DNA from: Glandiceps talaboti
Taxonomy: Eukaryota > Hemichordata > Enteropneusta > Spengelidae
Direction: 5' to 3'
NCBI RefSeq assembly: GCF_964340395.1
Contig: NC_135564.1
Location: 3,069,861-3,133,860 of the forward strand
DNA length: 64,000 nucleotides
Shown here: in pieces, positions 15,236 through 28,920 of the stretch
Layout: each line of letters begins with the position of its first letter
Numbering within the stretch: the stretch's first letter is position 1
Translations under genes and position numbers: made by a program
The notes under the pieces: generated by a model
What the model was told of the DNA's origin: nothing
The model's input: only the letters and a program-made list of their open reading frames with translations
Databases searched by the model: none

Positions 15236-15393
15236 ACACATACATATACATACACAAATACATACATACATACATACATACATACATACATACATACATA
15301 CATACATACATACATACATACATACATACATACATACATACACGAAGCAAGCAAGCAAGCGCGCGCACACACACGCGCGCGCGCACGCACACA
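15236..15393. repeat. (CATA)n, (GCAA)n, (CG/CA)n compound tract
   Basis: CATA to about 15343, four GCAA units, then alternating GC and AC to 15393, again with Z-DNA potential. Confidence 0.96.
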
Positions 15394-15895
15394 AAACAGT
15401 GCTTCTAGTCACATGTAATTATTTATATCTATTGTTTTATTCATAAGCCTATCGTTGAAATATTCAAACCATCTGCGACCCCATCTGTTTAAGTAAAAGT
15501 CTTTTCAGTGATGAACTTTGAACTTTGAACCCATGTATCAATCTGCCTACTTAGTGTCTCGTGAAACAGCCTAATTTTTATATGCGATGGTTACGTACCT
15601 GCATACACCAGTTACAATGCCTTCAATGTATGTTGTCTGTGAATGGCTGTATTTCAAAACAAGTACAGGTTTGGTTTTAACACAATGTATTCTAAGAAAA
15701 CCCTGATGTGATAATACTATTCTGACATATTGAAGCCTTTCACTTGCAATTTGCTTAGAAAATACTCCACTTCCTGACATTACAGTAGAGAAGACGTTTG
15801 GGAAAATAGTCATTATTTAGTGTCACGACTCAATTGAATACTTAGTTCCCAATAGAATTTGACGGTCTGTTTAATTGTCTTAATATCTGAGTTCA

Positions 15896-16019
<124 letters not shown>

Positions 16020-16640
16020 ACCATTCCACTTTCATAGCAGCCATAATGATGTCGTGTTTTTAAGATGAAATCACCAATTAACACTCCAGTCTGATCAGAT
16101 TGAATGCAATAGCAGTGCATAGCACATATACAGCCGGTAATAATATCGATTTCCATGAAGTGTGCACTGTGAAGGTGACAGCTTTCCATGTTAGTGTAGT
16201 TCACGTCTAAACGACCAATTTGAAGTATGAATTCGCAGCTGTTAAACATTTACATTCTGCAGTGATAGTCTATATAATAACGTTAACCCTATTCCGTGGT
16301 TTACAACAGTCTTCTTTTCAAATCTGAACAGGCTACTTTGTGTGAATATATTCGATAAATTTTCAACGGTTAAGGAGAAACCTACGTGCCTTGCACTCTT
16401 TATGTATTCATACTGACTGGAGGCTTTCTCTTGAACTTTTATTAAAAAATAACAGGAGTTCGTGCATATTCTCAATTCACATGTTTACTGAACTGTAATG
16501 GTAGTTATTAGCCGATGGTAAGAATTTATGTCGGCAATTACCATTTAAATGTAGTAAAAATATCCAGTGTTCCTCGTAACAATGCTTAGAATGCTTTTTT
16601 TTTTACAGTCGTTGTTACATTATCCTCTGAATGCAAAACA

Positions 16641-16700
16641 CGCCATCATGTGATCACACGATTTGAAATTCGCTATCACGTGACCATACGAAACCGGAAC
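16641..16700. repeat. 30-bp diverged tandem duplication with E-box-like cores
   Basis: CGCCATCATGTGATCACACGA and CGCTATCACGTGACCATACGA differ only by four transitions over 21 bases and sit exactly 30 bp apart. Confidence 0.7.
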
Positions 16701-17331
16701 TCGTACTTTTTAATCAAAATGTCATTGGGACTGTCTCGATTGGAACCCACTGGTCACATCAGTAACTATCACATGACACTAACAAAGTTTATAAGCACGT
16801 GAAACGTCGATGTTGTAAAAAAGTATTTTTTTTATTCAACGATAATTATTTGCTTTTGAACTTCAAGTTGGAAAAACTGCCATAAATGAACAGCTGTTAC
16901 CGATTCTAAAGATAATGTTGGAGTTCAGACAATTCATACTTAATTAATTATGCGCTATACGTTAATGAGTCTATTATGCAAATTACAATACACCGACATG
17001 GGTCGATTAAGTAGTTAAATATTCATAAATTATAAATAATGACATCATGATGCTGGTCTTGCTTTATTTAAATCGTTCAATTTTGACCTCAGCTAGGGAA
17101 AACTGTTCTTCTGTATTGAAAGAATAACCAGTACTGTATAGCCTTATTTGGTTTGTCTCTTCGTTCATGACAATATTGTTTTCCGGTTCCAAACATCAGA
17201 TATTACGCGTACTGAAAATATCATATCAGTCATTTTTTGAAATATATGAATAAATTAGAATACGCGATATCTTGCTTCATAATGGAAAGAGTAAGAACAT
17301 CCGAGTATTTTACGAATTTTCCGTAGAGGAT

Positions 17332-17460
17332 CATCGTCGTAAACTACAGCCTCTTTTACGGCACCGTCCAAAACGCGCCGTCAATTGCTAGTATTTCGTC
17401 GTTATTTCGAAGTGTCACGGAAGAAATAACAGCTCTGGTGTGTGAGAATGTAGAGGATGG
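17332..17460. repeat. Dispersed stem-loop repeat, copy 2
   Basis: This is the counterpart of 9580-9690. The inverted repeat is GTTATTTC (17401-17408) and GAAATAAC (17423-17430), again with a 14-nt loop although the loop bases differ. Conservation of stem and loop length with a changed loop is consistent with a family in which the fold, or the palindrome, matters. Confidence 0.75.
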
Positions 17461-18995
17461 AGAGAGGATGATGTCGATACACTATAAATCAGACTGTGAG
17501 AACAGTGTAAATATTTTCATGAAAAAATTGTGATTCTCTTATTTTGCAATATCATTCTTCCTTTCATTGTAGGTAACTTGCCAAATGAGAAGTGTAATAT
17601 TATGTTGATAAGGCAGCTGATGAAATCATTATGCCGTGTCAGGGGTCAAACAACTTTGACTGGGAACGATCAGTTGATGATGTCCTTGAAGGTATCACGC
17701 ATGCGCTTGAGAGGAAGCCATGCTCTTCATGCTCTCGTGACGTGTGACCGTGCTGGTAGCGTGGTAATCTGCTAGCGGACACCGAGGAGGATTCTGCTAC
17801 GGAAAATGGGCGTGAGACCGGTAAATATATCGTGAACCGAATCTCTGAATTCAGTTCTATGTACTTCATATATCATTTTTTGTAGAGATGAACACTTCGT
17901 GATTGTGGAGGCGTTATTCCTATTTTGACGAGGCAAGAATTCACCATACGCCACATAGGGCTTTTTAAAAAAAGCAGGGCGTCAGCTTGCACTGCGACGG
18001 TGTTACGTTGAACACCGCATGGATCATTTTGTTAATGATTTACATGAAATGTGCATGCAGCCTTCAAATGTTACATCTAAAGTAAACGATTCACCCATAT
18101 TTACATCAATTCTAATATATATATATTTAGATTATAGCGGAATGGAGATCATAGTCTCCCTGAAGGTCAGGCAATGTGATGTACAATCCTTCATGTTTCA
18201 ATTCGGAGTTTGAATAACCAAAAGACACCTAGATTTGTGATCAAATTGTGCGTTGAAAGAAGAAAAGTAACATTGATCGTTTGTAAATAGATTACATGTG
18301 GCGTATGTGAGGAAAATCTTCTGATAAAGCATGAAGGGTAATAGGAGCGACCGTTTCCTGCGAACCGTACTAAAACCCTGGGGCCCCCGAAAGGAAGCGC
18401 CCCTTTTCCTCAGCTTCACTTATTTTTAGAACGTGATACTAAAGTGTAATTCGACACCTTGGTACAGGCATCGTTGATTAATTTAATGTAACGTTTTTAG
18501 GTGTAACATAGCGTGTAATCGAATTAAAATAAATGAGCAAAAACTGCAGTGTTTTTATTGCATTGACCGGCGTTTATCATTAACCATAGCCGTTGAGTTG
18601 ACAGAAGTATTCACATAATTTGTATTACAAATAATATTAGAACAAAGGTCGGAATTTCAAATATTCATTATGTTTTTATTGAATGTATGCTGGGTGGGGA
18701 TCAACATGCAAACACATGTCCAAAGACAATGCTTAATTTATTCATATATCAGTATATATTTCTATTCATTAATCATGTTAATTGGTAGGCCTGATAGGAA
18801 GCAGGAAGTACATTGTTTCTGAGTCGACATACGGGTTATCTGACCACAGAATACAATATAGGTATCGATTATAACCACGTCACCAAATATCTGTTATTTA
18901 AATCTACCGATTTTAAACCATGGATAATTTTGTATGATGTGTCACTTTGCCTCGTGGTGTTGGACATTTCAGTGTCATTTTTTTCTTGACCGCAG

Positions 18996-19142
18996 GCGAT
19001 TATGAGTATCAATTTCTATCTTGTCTTACACGCCGCTTACTGCCTTTCACCAGCTAACTACTCTCGGTATATCTTACAAGCGTCTGATCGTCATCCAAAG
19101 GATGTCTTTAAATTTCTTGGAATTGAATTTATTGAGCGTGAG
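18996..19142 (+). CDS. Exon-like block, 49 codons, unrecognised
   Basis: A strong acceptor (TTTTTTTCTTGACCGCAG at 18995) and a consensus donor (GTGAG|GTAAGT at 19142/19143) enclose 147 nt. The block is open in one frame with phase 0 at both ends; another frame closes at once. The peptide begins AIMSINFYLVLHAAYC and ends with HPKDVFKFLGIEFIERE. The last part faintly resembles the segment of carbohydrate sulfotransferases in which an FLG motif follows a PK..L helix, but the usual RYEDL element is not present. No partner exon was found nearby. A frame this long between two good sites could arise by chance in perhaps one of seven cases, so it stays a candidate. Confidence 0.35.
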
Positions 19143-20078
19143 GTAAGTAGAAATATGTGAGCAGCGTCGTGCAATATGGCATTTATTGCAATTTGGTTTG
19201 ACATTGATATTAAATCATGGCTTGATATTTGATATATGTATCCTGAAATATGACCACTTTGTTACTAGTTGGTTTCGTCTGTACTTTGACGCCATACAGA
19301 TGGTTTGGTAAAATCGGAGAACGAACATAAGTAAATGTAAATAACTACTCTGTGAACGGATTTGAGGAGAATTGTATAGGAATTATATGTGATCAGATTG
19401 CACTATGAAAAATATAAGGTCGGATTCGAGGTTTCCTGGAAAATTGGAAGGTAGCACTTTAGGCTGGCGTTTCCGTTCAAAGATACGTTACATCAAAGAG
19501 AAATGAATATGTCAAGTCGGCATTTATGTTTCATTTCCTGTTCAAGTATATGCAGGTTCGTAAAATCTCGATTCTTTCGAGGATTTGTCGATCTGCAAAG
19601 CAGGTCACAGAGTTTGTTACTCTGTCTGACCCCGGAACTTACTGTATCACATTGTGTTACTTCATGATTAAAACTGAATTATGCCAAGGCCGAATCTGAA
19701 AAAGGGAGATAAAACTGGCATAGTGTGGAGGTTGTGGCTTAATGAGCCCTCGTCACTAATGCTGTATATACTGACCATGAACGTTGGAATTATCATCACG
19801 TTTTCACATCGCCATCATTCTAATTCATATTATAATAACACCAGGACCGCAAACGCGGCGAAGTGACTTCCTGAGTATAACTAAAATATCAACATCATTT
19901 TATTGTGTCTTGTTCCCGAAAATACCAGTTCAAATTAAACAAAACGTAATGTCATACAAACGTATCTTTGTCAGGTTGTATATGTAGGTTCACAGGATGA
20001 GACCAAACAATACATTTGATTCCACCCACGTGATTCAGTTGAAATATTTATAAACCCACGAAAGGGGTCATTTTATTG

Positions 20079-20098
20079 ATGCATGCATGCATGCATGT
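20079..20098. repeat. (ATGC)n self-complementary tract
   Basis: ATGCATGCATGCATGCATG is a perfect palindrome on each register. Confidence 0.9.
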
Positions 20099-23000
20099 AT
20101 ATCAGAAATGAAATAATAAATATTTTTGGAATCTGAGGGCGGGCTTTCGAGTGTATATTATAACACATCGCCTGCTTGAGACCTCATTTCAACAGAATGT
20201 TTTGGTGAATATTTACAAATTTTTATTTCATTATATATCGATTATTTCGAACGGCCAGAAACCATGACAACGGTTCCATTTCAAGGGGGGGGGGGTTGTA
20301 CATCCGTAGTGGCAAGCACAGATCTGCTTTGACGATGGATGTGGCATTAATAGTATCATATTTACGTCACGCACAGCGTGGGGTCACAATTTTACTTGCG
20401 TCATCATCATTAGGGGGACTTCTACTCTCAAGGAATGATGCTCTGGAGAACAAGGCGTTGAGATGTGTTAACGTTGTGATATCGATGATGAATAGACGAG
20501 TATTTTCCCTAGCGCATCGCTGATAGTCATACCGGAACTTGAAGTTCATAGACAGACAAAGGCATCGGGGTCCCAGGTGTAAAAGCTATTGCGAACCCGA
20601 GGACACTGGCCTCGACGGGCTATGCATGACAAACTACGACAACCTTAATACCAACGTCTCCCTAGTGTGTACTCAAACGCATAACCCTGTTATCAAAACC
20701 TCGAAGTTCCAAAAAAACTTTTAAAAATCCATGTTGCAAAGTGATTCCATGATTAGAAGGACGTATGGGGTCAAAGTTATACTCTTAAATTTCAGGAATT
20801 ATAGCAGTTTTGAAACAGAGTATTTTGTTCTATTTTTTTTATCTGTTTACTTAGCTTGCTTAATCCTGCAAATTCTAATATCAAGTTGTGTATCTATGTT
20901 GCAGAGGAAGTACATTATGAACAGACATTCAATACGTCATTTGCACCCTTGGTAAATCATTAAAGTCTAAACTGAGGTGTACAATATAAACCCAAATTCA
21001 GTAAGGGGGGAAAGACATCATTTGTATAATCGTTGAAGTAAGAATATGGCCGTTATTTATAGTAATACACGCATCTACAATTTATTGTTGTGATGTGCGA
21101 ACGATATACATTTAACATTGCAACCATGGCAACGGCCGACGCCCCTTCCGGTTCACCTTGAGTACAGTGTTTCAGTTACCGAGCTACTTCAACTGCCCCC
21201 CCCCCCCATCATGAATGTTAGTTATACATTCTTATTTAAATCGACATTTAATCGTTAACCCCATCATACTCGGTCATCAGTGAAGTGGGGGCAAAATTTA
21301 TATTCAAATCTGACAAAAATGATGGAAATCATACGGCAACTTCCAATATATTAATCTTGTTTCCATATACATATATAGTGGCAGTTTTAATTCCAGGCTA
21401 TGTTTGGTCTCAGACAACTGACGTGCAGTCTAACGGAATCGACTTGATGGAGTTTGCCGCGATTATATTCCCATTGCATTTCATTGTTTCTGTGCGAATG
21501 TTATCTAAGTAATGGTTAATGTTTTTATTTTACACGTATATTAGAGGTCGTAATTCGAAGACCGTATATTTCATTCGGATTGAAGTCATCCATCAATACA
21601 TGTAATAATGTTATTTACATGAATCGAATTATTCCTGTCATACAACCGCAACAGCACATACTGTAGTTCGCGAGTTGAACAAACCATCATACGAGTTGAG
21701 AGTTTCAATCGGTAGCGCGCCCTCTATCGATATGTCCTTCAAAAGTGTATCATCTTACAGCATTCCTCACTAAACAACTCATACTGTGTTTTGTTCGTGA
21801 TAAAAGCACAGGTGCTTCAGACGAATTGTGCTTTTAAAAGAGTGGTTTGCTGAAGGACGGCGTGTCAGATTATGTGTAAGAATTTCGCCGCGAGGCAAGG
21901 CCATGTTGTCAGTGCTTATCTTTTGTCAAAAAGCCAACAAATAGTGAAGTTTATGTTCGTGAAAAATAGTACACGTTAGTCAAGAGTATTCTACTGCATG
22001 AGGACACCCGATCGACTCTTGCTACATTCATACAACAGTGAGTACTAGTATCTTATAATTGGTCAATGTTAGGTCCAGGTATTTGGAGGAATGGAACAAT
22101 CCACAGAACCGGGAAAACTAATTACACAGGTAGTTATCTAGGGAGACTTTTTCCTTATACATTGAAGGACGACCCTCCCTTGGAAATGGTGTTTTATAGT
22201 TTTGTCAGTGTCTAAAGCCTTTAATAAAAAAAACACTTCTTGATAAACGAGGGTCCACTTAACTACTGGGAATTTTTATTCTAGTGTTGTTCAGTTAATT
22301 ATCTTTATCATGAACAACGTAGTTAGTCTTTCAGACCGATTCAGAAAAATTCCTTGGTGGTGGAGAAAGAAAGACTGTCAAATAGTTCATGTGCTACGAG
22401 AACATGCTACGTTCCCATGCTCGCTACAAGGCATTTCATTTGTACTGCGGTACTTGAAAACATGAACTCCAAACTGCAAATATGTTGTAAGAGCGATAAA
22501 TAACAACATGATTTTTGTGTTGTCATGACTGGTAATATTTACCTCGATACAGAATATTAGTTGTAATGGCATTTAGAGATTATGATGATAAAAATCTACC
22601 ACGATAAACGTTTTAGTTTGAATCGTTGTAATACTCTGCATTGTGTACAAAAGTCATTCGATCGAGTCCGTAGAAGCAGTAACGGTGTGCAATATGGTGG
22701 TACACAAGTTGGGGACGAGTTGTCCACGACTTGGGACAGTCAAGTGTACCTATTATCTGCATCGCAGGCGATTTAGTTATGCAGTCGGTTTGTAATGACG
22801 CTGACAGAATAGTTATACGAGTACTTCATGAACTCCTGTTTTATGAGACAGGTAAGTGACCATGAATATAGTCGGATATTTCAACTAAGTAGATTTTCAA
22901 ACATTCCACTGCGGTTGTGGAACATAGAACGAAACTATGATTCACGATCACCGGCGATCACCTTGATAATTTACCGTCATTCATACGTATTGTAATCTTT

Positions 23001-23492
23001 CACATTCACGGAAGTCGTTTCGGTTTTTAGAATGTCACTCACAATATCAACTTTAGTGGTACTTCAAATTCCATCGACTCACGCCGTTACTCGACGTGTA
23101 GATCAAATCGTTGATCAGATAATTTGTTTAATAGCATGCCAAATATAGTGACAACATACCAGTGTATTTCAAATGTAATTTTAATTGTTTGTGTACAAGT
23201 TTTAACATACTTAAAATTTTGTTTTTAACACACACGTAATCGGACATATTACAAACCCAAGCTTGTCAACCAGTTGTCGTGGTAACGCCTATATTATGAT
23301 TAGGAACACTAATCCCGTCTTTCACGTACATTAAACAAAGATTGAAACAACGAGGCATTCTTCTGCCAAGATCTACTTGTTTCCGTGGCAACAGTCCCGT
23401 TCTTGTACCAGGGCCGCTATTTTCGAAATAGTTTGCTTTCTAACTTATTCGTTACATATTACAATCGCTAACGTGTCAACCGAGTTTAATTT

Positions 23493-23565
23493 CTGTTGAC
23501 TCGCCATTCACCGGCGAGTTGCGACTGTTGCTAAGTCGCAACTTATTAAGTGCATTCGTCAACAG
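23493..23565. repeat. Nested inverted repeats forming a 73-nt three-way fold
   Basis: The outer stem is CTGTTGAC (23493-23500) with GTCAACAG (23558-23565). Inside are two hairpins: TCGCC with GGCGA (23501-23505 and 23513-23517), and GTTGCGACT with AGTCGCAAC (23518-23526 and 23534-23542, 7-nt loop). The size is tRNA-like, but no tRNA A or B box or anticodon arm fits, so this is not called a tRNA. Confidence 0.8.
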
Positions 23566-24769
23566 TTACATGTGGTACCATGCATCGAACTTAGAACACC
23601 TGTGTTTAACCCGGTGGCGTGTACACGAGCGAGAGCATTTCAAATCAGATATACGTACTGTCGCCCTCCGGACCTTGGAATTGTTTGATGTCATGACTAT
23701 ATGTCTCTGCAATGAATTTCACTCCTCAGAAAGGGGTCAGGGCAACAAAATGTGATATCTTTCTATGTCGCAAGTTATCGTGATTGCAATCGCCAAATAT
23801 TAACATTCGTACATTTGCTATTAAAAGGTGGTGTGGTCACTTTATGGCTGTGTAAATGTCATTTAGATAAGTCATCGCAGGAACATTAGCCAAGTACAAT
23901 ATAGGAATAGAGTTTAATATACATAATGAACTTTCAACCAGAAACACTTCATCATGGATACAATCACATAAGTTACTGCCCTCTTGATATATCTCCTGAA
24001 TGGGCCGGGGGGCGAAAATGAGCTAATTGCAGGAAATGACAAATCATTTTTACAGTTAACAAGAATATATACGTGCAAGGCTTGGCGCACTCGAAACCAA
24101 CTACAAAATACAAGTTGGTGTGTTCAAGGATTTCCGTAGATAATAACTTGAAGGCGCCATATTTTCTGACTATCGCATTTTTTTTATCTGACATCTATCG
24201 ATACGTGTGCAAAACTTCACCTGTTTTTCTGGTTGTCACCCAAAAGATTTATATTTATCCAGGAAAGATAAGAGAATGAAAAGATTGTGTGGAAACACAT
24301 TTGTGAACAATTAATACAGTGTTGTCGTTAAAAGTTGGGATTAATAGTCTCCGGTTGATATATAGTGAGGCTTCATCAGTCCACCTACCGGACTATACAA
24401 AGGTCAACTAATGCTCGTACCTTGTTGATACAGGTATGCATGCAAGGGCAGATTGAATCGAAAAGTACCGTCATTGAAGATAAACTCCCAATTCACAGGT
24501 TGAATGTCATTATGCAAAGACTTCTCTTGTAAACATTCTTTGGATTTCCAAGTGGGGCGTGTTTAAAGACTCTATCGCGCCTTTGTACAGGTTGGCTCAC
24601 TTAACGCGCCCTTAACAACTTGAGCTTGTGCGCAAGCGTCGTGTGATTTTATTCTCAACCTGGATCGAGGTGTACACTTGTGTGGCTTCAGATACCTCCT
24701 GGACGCTGGTTTAGTAACGAGGTGAAGGAGACGCAGACATCACATGCCAACAAGTCAGCAGTCTTTCAG

Positions 24770-25030
24770 TGTTTGAATTGTTCATTTTCTTTGCAAGGGT
24801 GGCGTCCGAGAACGCATGAAGTGTCACCAGGACAGGGGACAGAAGTTCTATATAGATGTTTTACTGAAAGTGACCATTGGAGCGAAACCGAGTCGATGGT
24901 AACTTTTGGGTGACTGCTGAAGCACGTCTGATGGTGTACCAGGGTGTCGCATTCCAGGATGGAACATCTTATGAAGACGGTGACTTAAAAGCAGCTTTCA
25001 GTGAAATCAAGCTTATCAGAAGACCCTGGT
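24770..25030 (+). pseudogene. Frameshifted coding remnant, unrecognised
   Basis: Two frames read like parts of one protein. From about 24785 one frame gives CKGGVRERMKCHQDRGQKFY and IDVLLKVTIGAKPSR. Near 24895 the sense passes to another frame: VDGNFWVTAEARLMVYQG, then DGTSYEDGDLKAAFSEIKL and IRRPW, closed by TAG at 25028-25030. A single-base change near 24890-24897 would explain the shift. No acceptor-like site lies at the break. The base composition is less AT-rich than the surroundings. The family is not recognised, and upstream exons were not found; decay of an old gene or domesticated element is the simplest reading. Confidence 0.4.
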
Positions 25031-28000
25031 AGTTAGTAATGGTGTAAAGTGACACATTCAAAGGACGGTGGAAGGCACGGACTGACAAGAAGACATACAT
25101 TACCTGAGATCACGCCCATGAGGACTGGTTCAAGTATTGTTGTCCATTTTCATGGCGTCGGAGGAATTCTTCCTGGCTGCTTACTTCAATGCTCTTTTCA
25201 GTTCTCCCGTCCCAAACTTTATCAAGTTTGATTGTTTATAGTTTATTTTGAAATTGTTTATATCATATCTCGTTGTTAACGAACTTGTTACAGTTGTTAT
25301 TTTGTATTTAGACAGGGCGTTCTGAACTAGCATAGTTTATTTATTAGTTTGGTGAGAAGGTGTTTTTTTGTACACAGGTCCGGGTTTGATAGTCCAGTGT
25401 GATAAGCACTCGTAGGTGGGGTAGACGAATTGGACCCTTCAAAGTGGCATGCCTTCGTCACCTAGAGGAATTCGGAATGCAGAAGTCATTGAACAACCCT
25501 GTAGACAATTAAGACCTTGCACAAAAACAGAAAGAATATTCGAAATTTGAATGTTCAGAAACACGAAGTGAGAGTGGGAAAAGTTTCATAGGAAGCTTTC
25601 AGCTTTTATTTAGCTTTCTGGGGTTTTTGATAGCTGTTGATAATAGGCAATGTAATTATGTTTCGGTTAGCACACGTTTCTTGACAACTAATGCACAGTA
25701 CCAGTCTAAGCTGAAAGATAAATGCAAAATTAATCTCAAACGTGAACAGGCTGAAGGGCTTCAGACGAACAAAAGGCTAAAACCATTCGCACCATGATCA
25801 TTGTCAATCCTGCTCAGTGAATGACCATGATGATTGAGAAATCAGACCTCTCTGTTCCTACTTAGTCTGAAAACGACCGCTGAACAAACATAGGTATTTA
25901 GCTTACCATAATATGGGTAACATACAAGAAAACTTGTACGTGTTTCCGTCAGAAATTTAGTATAGTTTCTAACTGTGATTTTGAAGCATTTTATGTGGCT
26001 TTAACGTTTGGAGGACGCAGGGGTATTCATTTGATTTACTGTTCGTTTCACTTGCTTTCCTTTTAAGAGCCATGTTACAGTATTACTCATGGGTACGTGA
26101 GAGCAGCTACTATTCATCTCTCACCCCCTTTGTCAACAACTCCTTTTCAGTCGTACCTTTACAGGTCTCGGACCTCAAGCCTCGAAGTGGTATACAACCA
26201 TATGGGATAGCGTGATGAAGTCAGTAATTTCCGGCAGCAATCGATTACAAGTAGGACCTCCTAGGTGAGTAGATGTTGGTTGGGTCTCATTTGATGCCAC
26301 GTTGTCGTGGTTCACACTTCGGTGCTGGAGACCGTGGTAAAGAAGACGATGTTTTCCTCAACTCCTTATCATTCCCGCGTCCAGCCCTAACATGGAAAGC
26401 TGGACGGAGAACTGATAAGGGCTTGTGGTGGACAAAAAACGACGCTAAGGCGGGAAAATATTTAGAGGATAGGATAACGACGAGAGTAAGTAAAAGGTGA
26501 CCACGTGGTCAAGTGTGACATATGTTTGCAAAAAAGAACCAGTATCATGTGTCCTTTTTGGTACCCGTGAATGTCAGGACACAACCATACACATTTAATC
26601 TGATTTAATACAGAAGCAATGCCAATGAAAAATTTAACTTTTATTCGAAAATGTTAGTACCCATTCCTATACTGTATGGTGAACCACGTGGTCTATTGAC
26701 ATATGCTGAAGGAAAGTCACGTCTTGTTAGATGCATGTTAGATGTTTGCTGTTTTCAGTGAAAACCAATTCACACCCTATTTGCATTAGTTTATTACCAA
26801 CATTCATAAAAAGCTAACTGGCATTTCTGCTCAGGTGCGTTTGAATTATTTACGTGCGTTACAGGTATGTAGGTACAGGGCAGGGAAGGAATGTGCACTG
26901 ACTTTATTAACTCGTGAAGTGGTGTGAGTTAGTTGTACCATAGGAGGGCCTATGGTTGTACTATACCCTTATATATTTTGTGTTGATATGTAACAACAAA
27001 ATATGTATGTGTACACGGCAATGATAGTGCCTAGTTTGAGAGTTCAGAAAACGATTATTGGAACTGTCAATATATATTTTGTAGTAGGCTGACAGAAAAT
27101 GGCGCGTAATATGGTATTGGGCCCTAGGGCTTCTTTCAAATTCACGTAAACGTATTTTGCTATGAATAGGAGCGGAAACGCTTAGTAGGCCGCGGTGGTC
27201 ATTCCATTGTGAAAGGACATCTACAAAAGATTCTGAAGTATAGAAGGGCAGTTAAATATAACAATGAATAGCAAGACTACTCGTGAAAAGACACCCAATG
27301 TTTGCTTCCCCGATCAGGATATTTCAACATGTGTTACTCCAATCGTGTGCCAGATATATCTGCATGAAGCATTGAAGGCCACTGGACTGAATAACTGGAT
27401 AATGAACGACGCTAATCTCATGGGTGTCACATGTTGTCTACAACTCCCCTCAATGATGTCATGCAAGTATAACATGGATTTCCGCCATGGTTTCCATTCA
27501 GTCCTAGCATGACGTTTAAATCTCAGACCACTTTGATGATTTGAATCTAAGTGTGAAAAACCTATAGATCCGGTTTTAAAATTGATTAAAAAAAAGGCAA
27601 TTGTGGTTAATTTGAGGTCATCCTTATTGTAGGTGTGACCATGACACCCATGGCCTATAACCCATATATAGTCAACTATTTCACTATTTGTTAACTAAGG
27701 GTGGGATCTAAAAGAAAAAAAACGGATTATACAGAAGTATCCTAAATACAATTATATGCATATTTTTGCCATCATGTTGTGTGCCATGGTTATTAATAGT
27801 GTTTTGGCAACTTTGGCCAATAGTTCATACATTTAATGTGTATTTAGTCGTTAATTATTAATCTAAATGTATTTGATCATGCTATCACCATGAGTAATCT
27901 CCTCATGCAGTTGATCCAGACTGGATTATTTCGCGCCACTTTTCTCATAAAGACTTCGAATTGTATAAACCATGAGTTTTCTCAGCAAAATGTTTTCAAA

Positions 28001-28795
28001 ATAAAATTGCAAAGTAAGATATTAACTTCTTGTTTGTTAGAGTGGATTATTTTAAAAGGAAAGAGTGGTATGTGAGCATATTCGAGACTAAATGCGTCTG
28101 AAAAGTTATCGAACAAATAAGATTGGTCATTTATTCTAAATATAAGGGGGGGGGGGGTATAAAAATTGCCAACCAGTGCAGTTTGAGGAGTAAAATTTTC
28201 ATTCAATTTGAGTTTAAAAGTTATTTTGTAATTACACATTTTTCGAGATGTTTTGAAAATTTGAATTTATTTATCAGCATATATATCATCCTCACTGCGG
28301 AACTTTCAGAATTGCTGTCGACCGTTAAATATTAGCATTCTTCGGTTAGCCAGGCCAGCATTGTTGAATTCCACACCCAACTTCAGAATTCGTGTTGATT
28401 CAACACCTTGGAATTTTTGATATATGTAGCCAAGGCTTACCCCAAAGGGGCCCGGTATGGTTCGTTAGCGTCCGCTTCCTGTCCCTCGGGGTTAACATTA
28501 TTGTTAACAGGTGTAAATTATTGGAGAATGACAAGGAGATGAGTATTGCCCTTATAACATTTATCTTCACCTGTAAAGTATGTGAGAAAAGGCATTGTAT
28601 GTCGATATGAAGAGAGAGAAGGGGAGGGTGGAGTTTACAAACCGTGATATTCCGAGACCCTACTTCAAGATGAAGCGGGTCACTAGCCGGGTGAAGTTAT
28701 AGTTTAACTGTTTACGGCACACGATTGCTGTCACCGATCTTCTCTCCTATTCAACTTGACAACCTGACTGACGGGAAGAAATCCTGCTCTGTACA

Positions 28796-28920
28796 TGTGT
28801 ATGTGTCCGAGTCTGACTGTGTCTCTGTCTGTCTGTGTGTGTGTGTGTCTGTGTCTGTGTCTGTATGTATGTGTGTGTGCATGTGTCTGTGTCTGTGTCT
28901 GTGTCTGTGTCTGTGTCTGT
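28796..28920. repeat. (TG)n/(CTGTGT)n tract
   Basis: TG repeats mixed with TCTG and CTGTGT hexamers. Open frames on both strands here are repeat artefacts. Confidence 0.95.

Larger units (their letters stand above)
19143..24640. other. No gene recognised; one short exon-like segment
   Basis: A possible 84-nt exon at 22768-22851 (acceptor CATCGCAG, donor GACAG|GTAAGT) is open, encoding DLVMQSVCNDADRIVIRVLH and a few more residues. It is too short to support. Otherwise only unique AT-rich sequence and inverted repeats. Confidence 0.55.

Noticed and set aside
22768-22851. 84-nt exon-like segment with GTAAGT donor
   Set aside because: Openness over 28 codons is common by chance, and no partner exon fits.
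23493-23565. tRNA gene reading of the 73-nt fold
   Set aside because: No T-loop TTCRANNC, no A-box and only two internal arms; kept only as an inverted-repeat structure.
26165-26264. 100-nt exon-like segment with GTGAGT donor
   Set aside because: Two of three frames are closed; one open frame of this length is expected by chance, and the peptide is not recognised.
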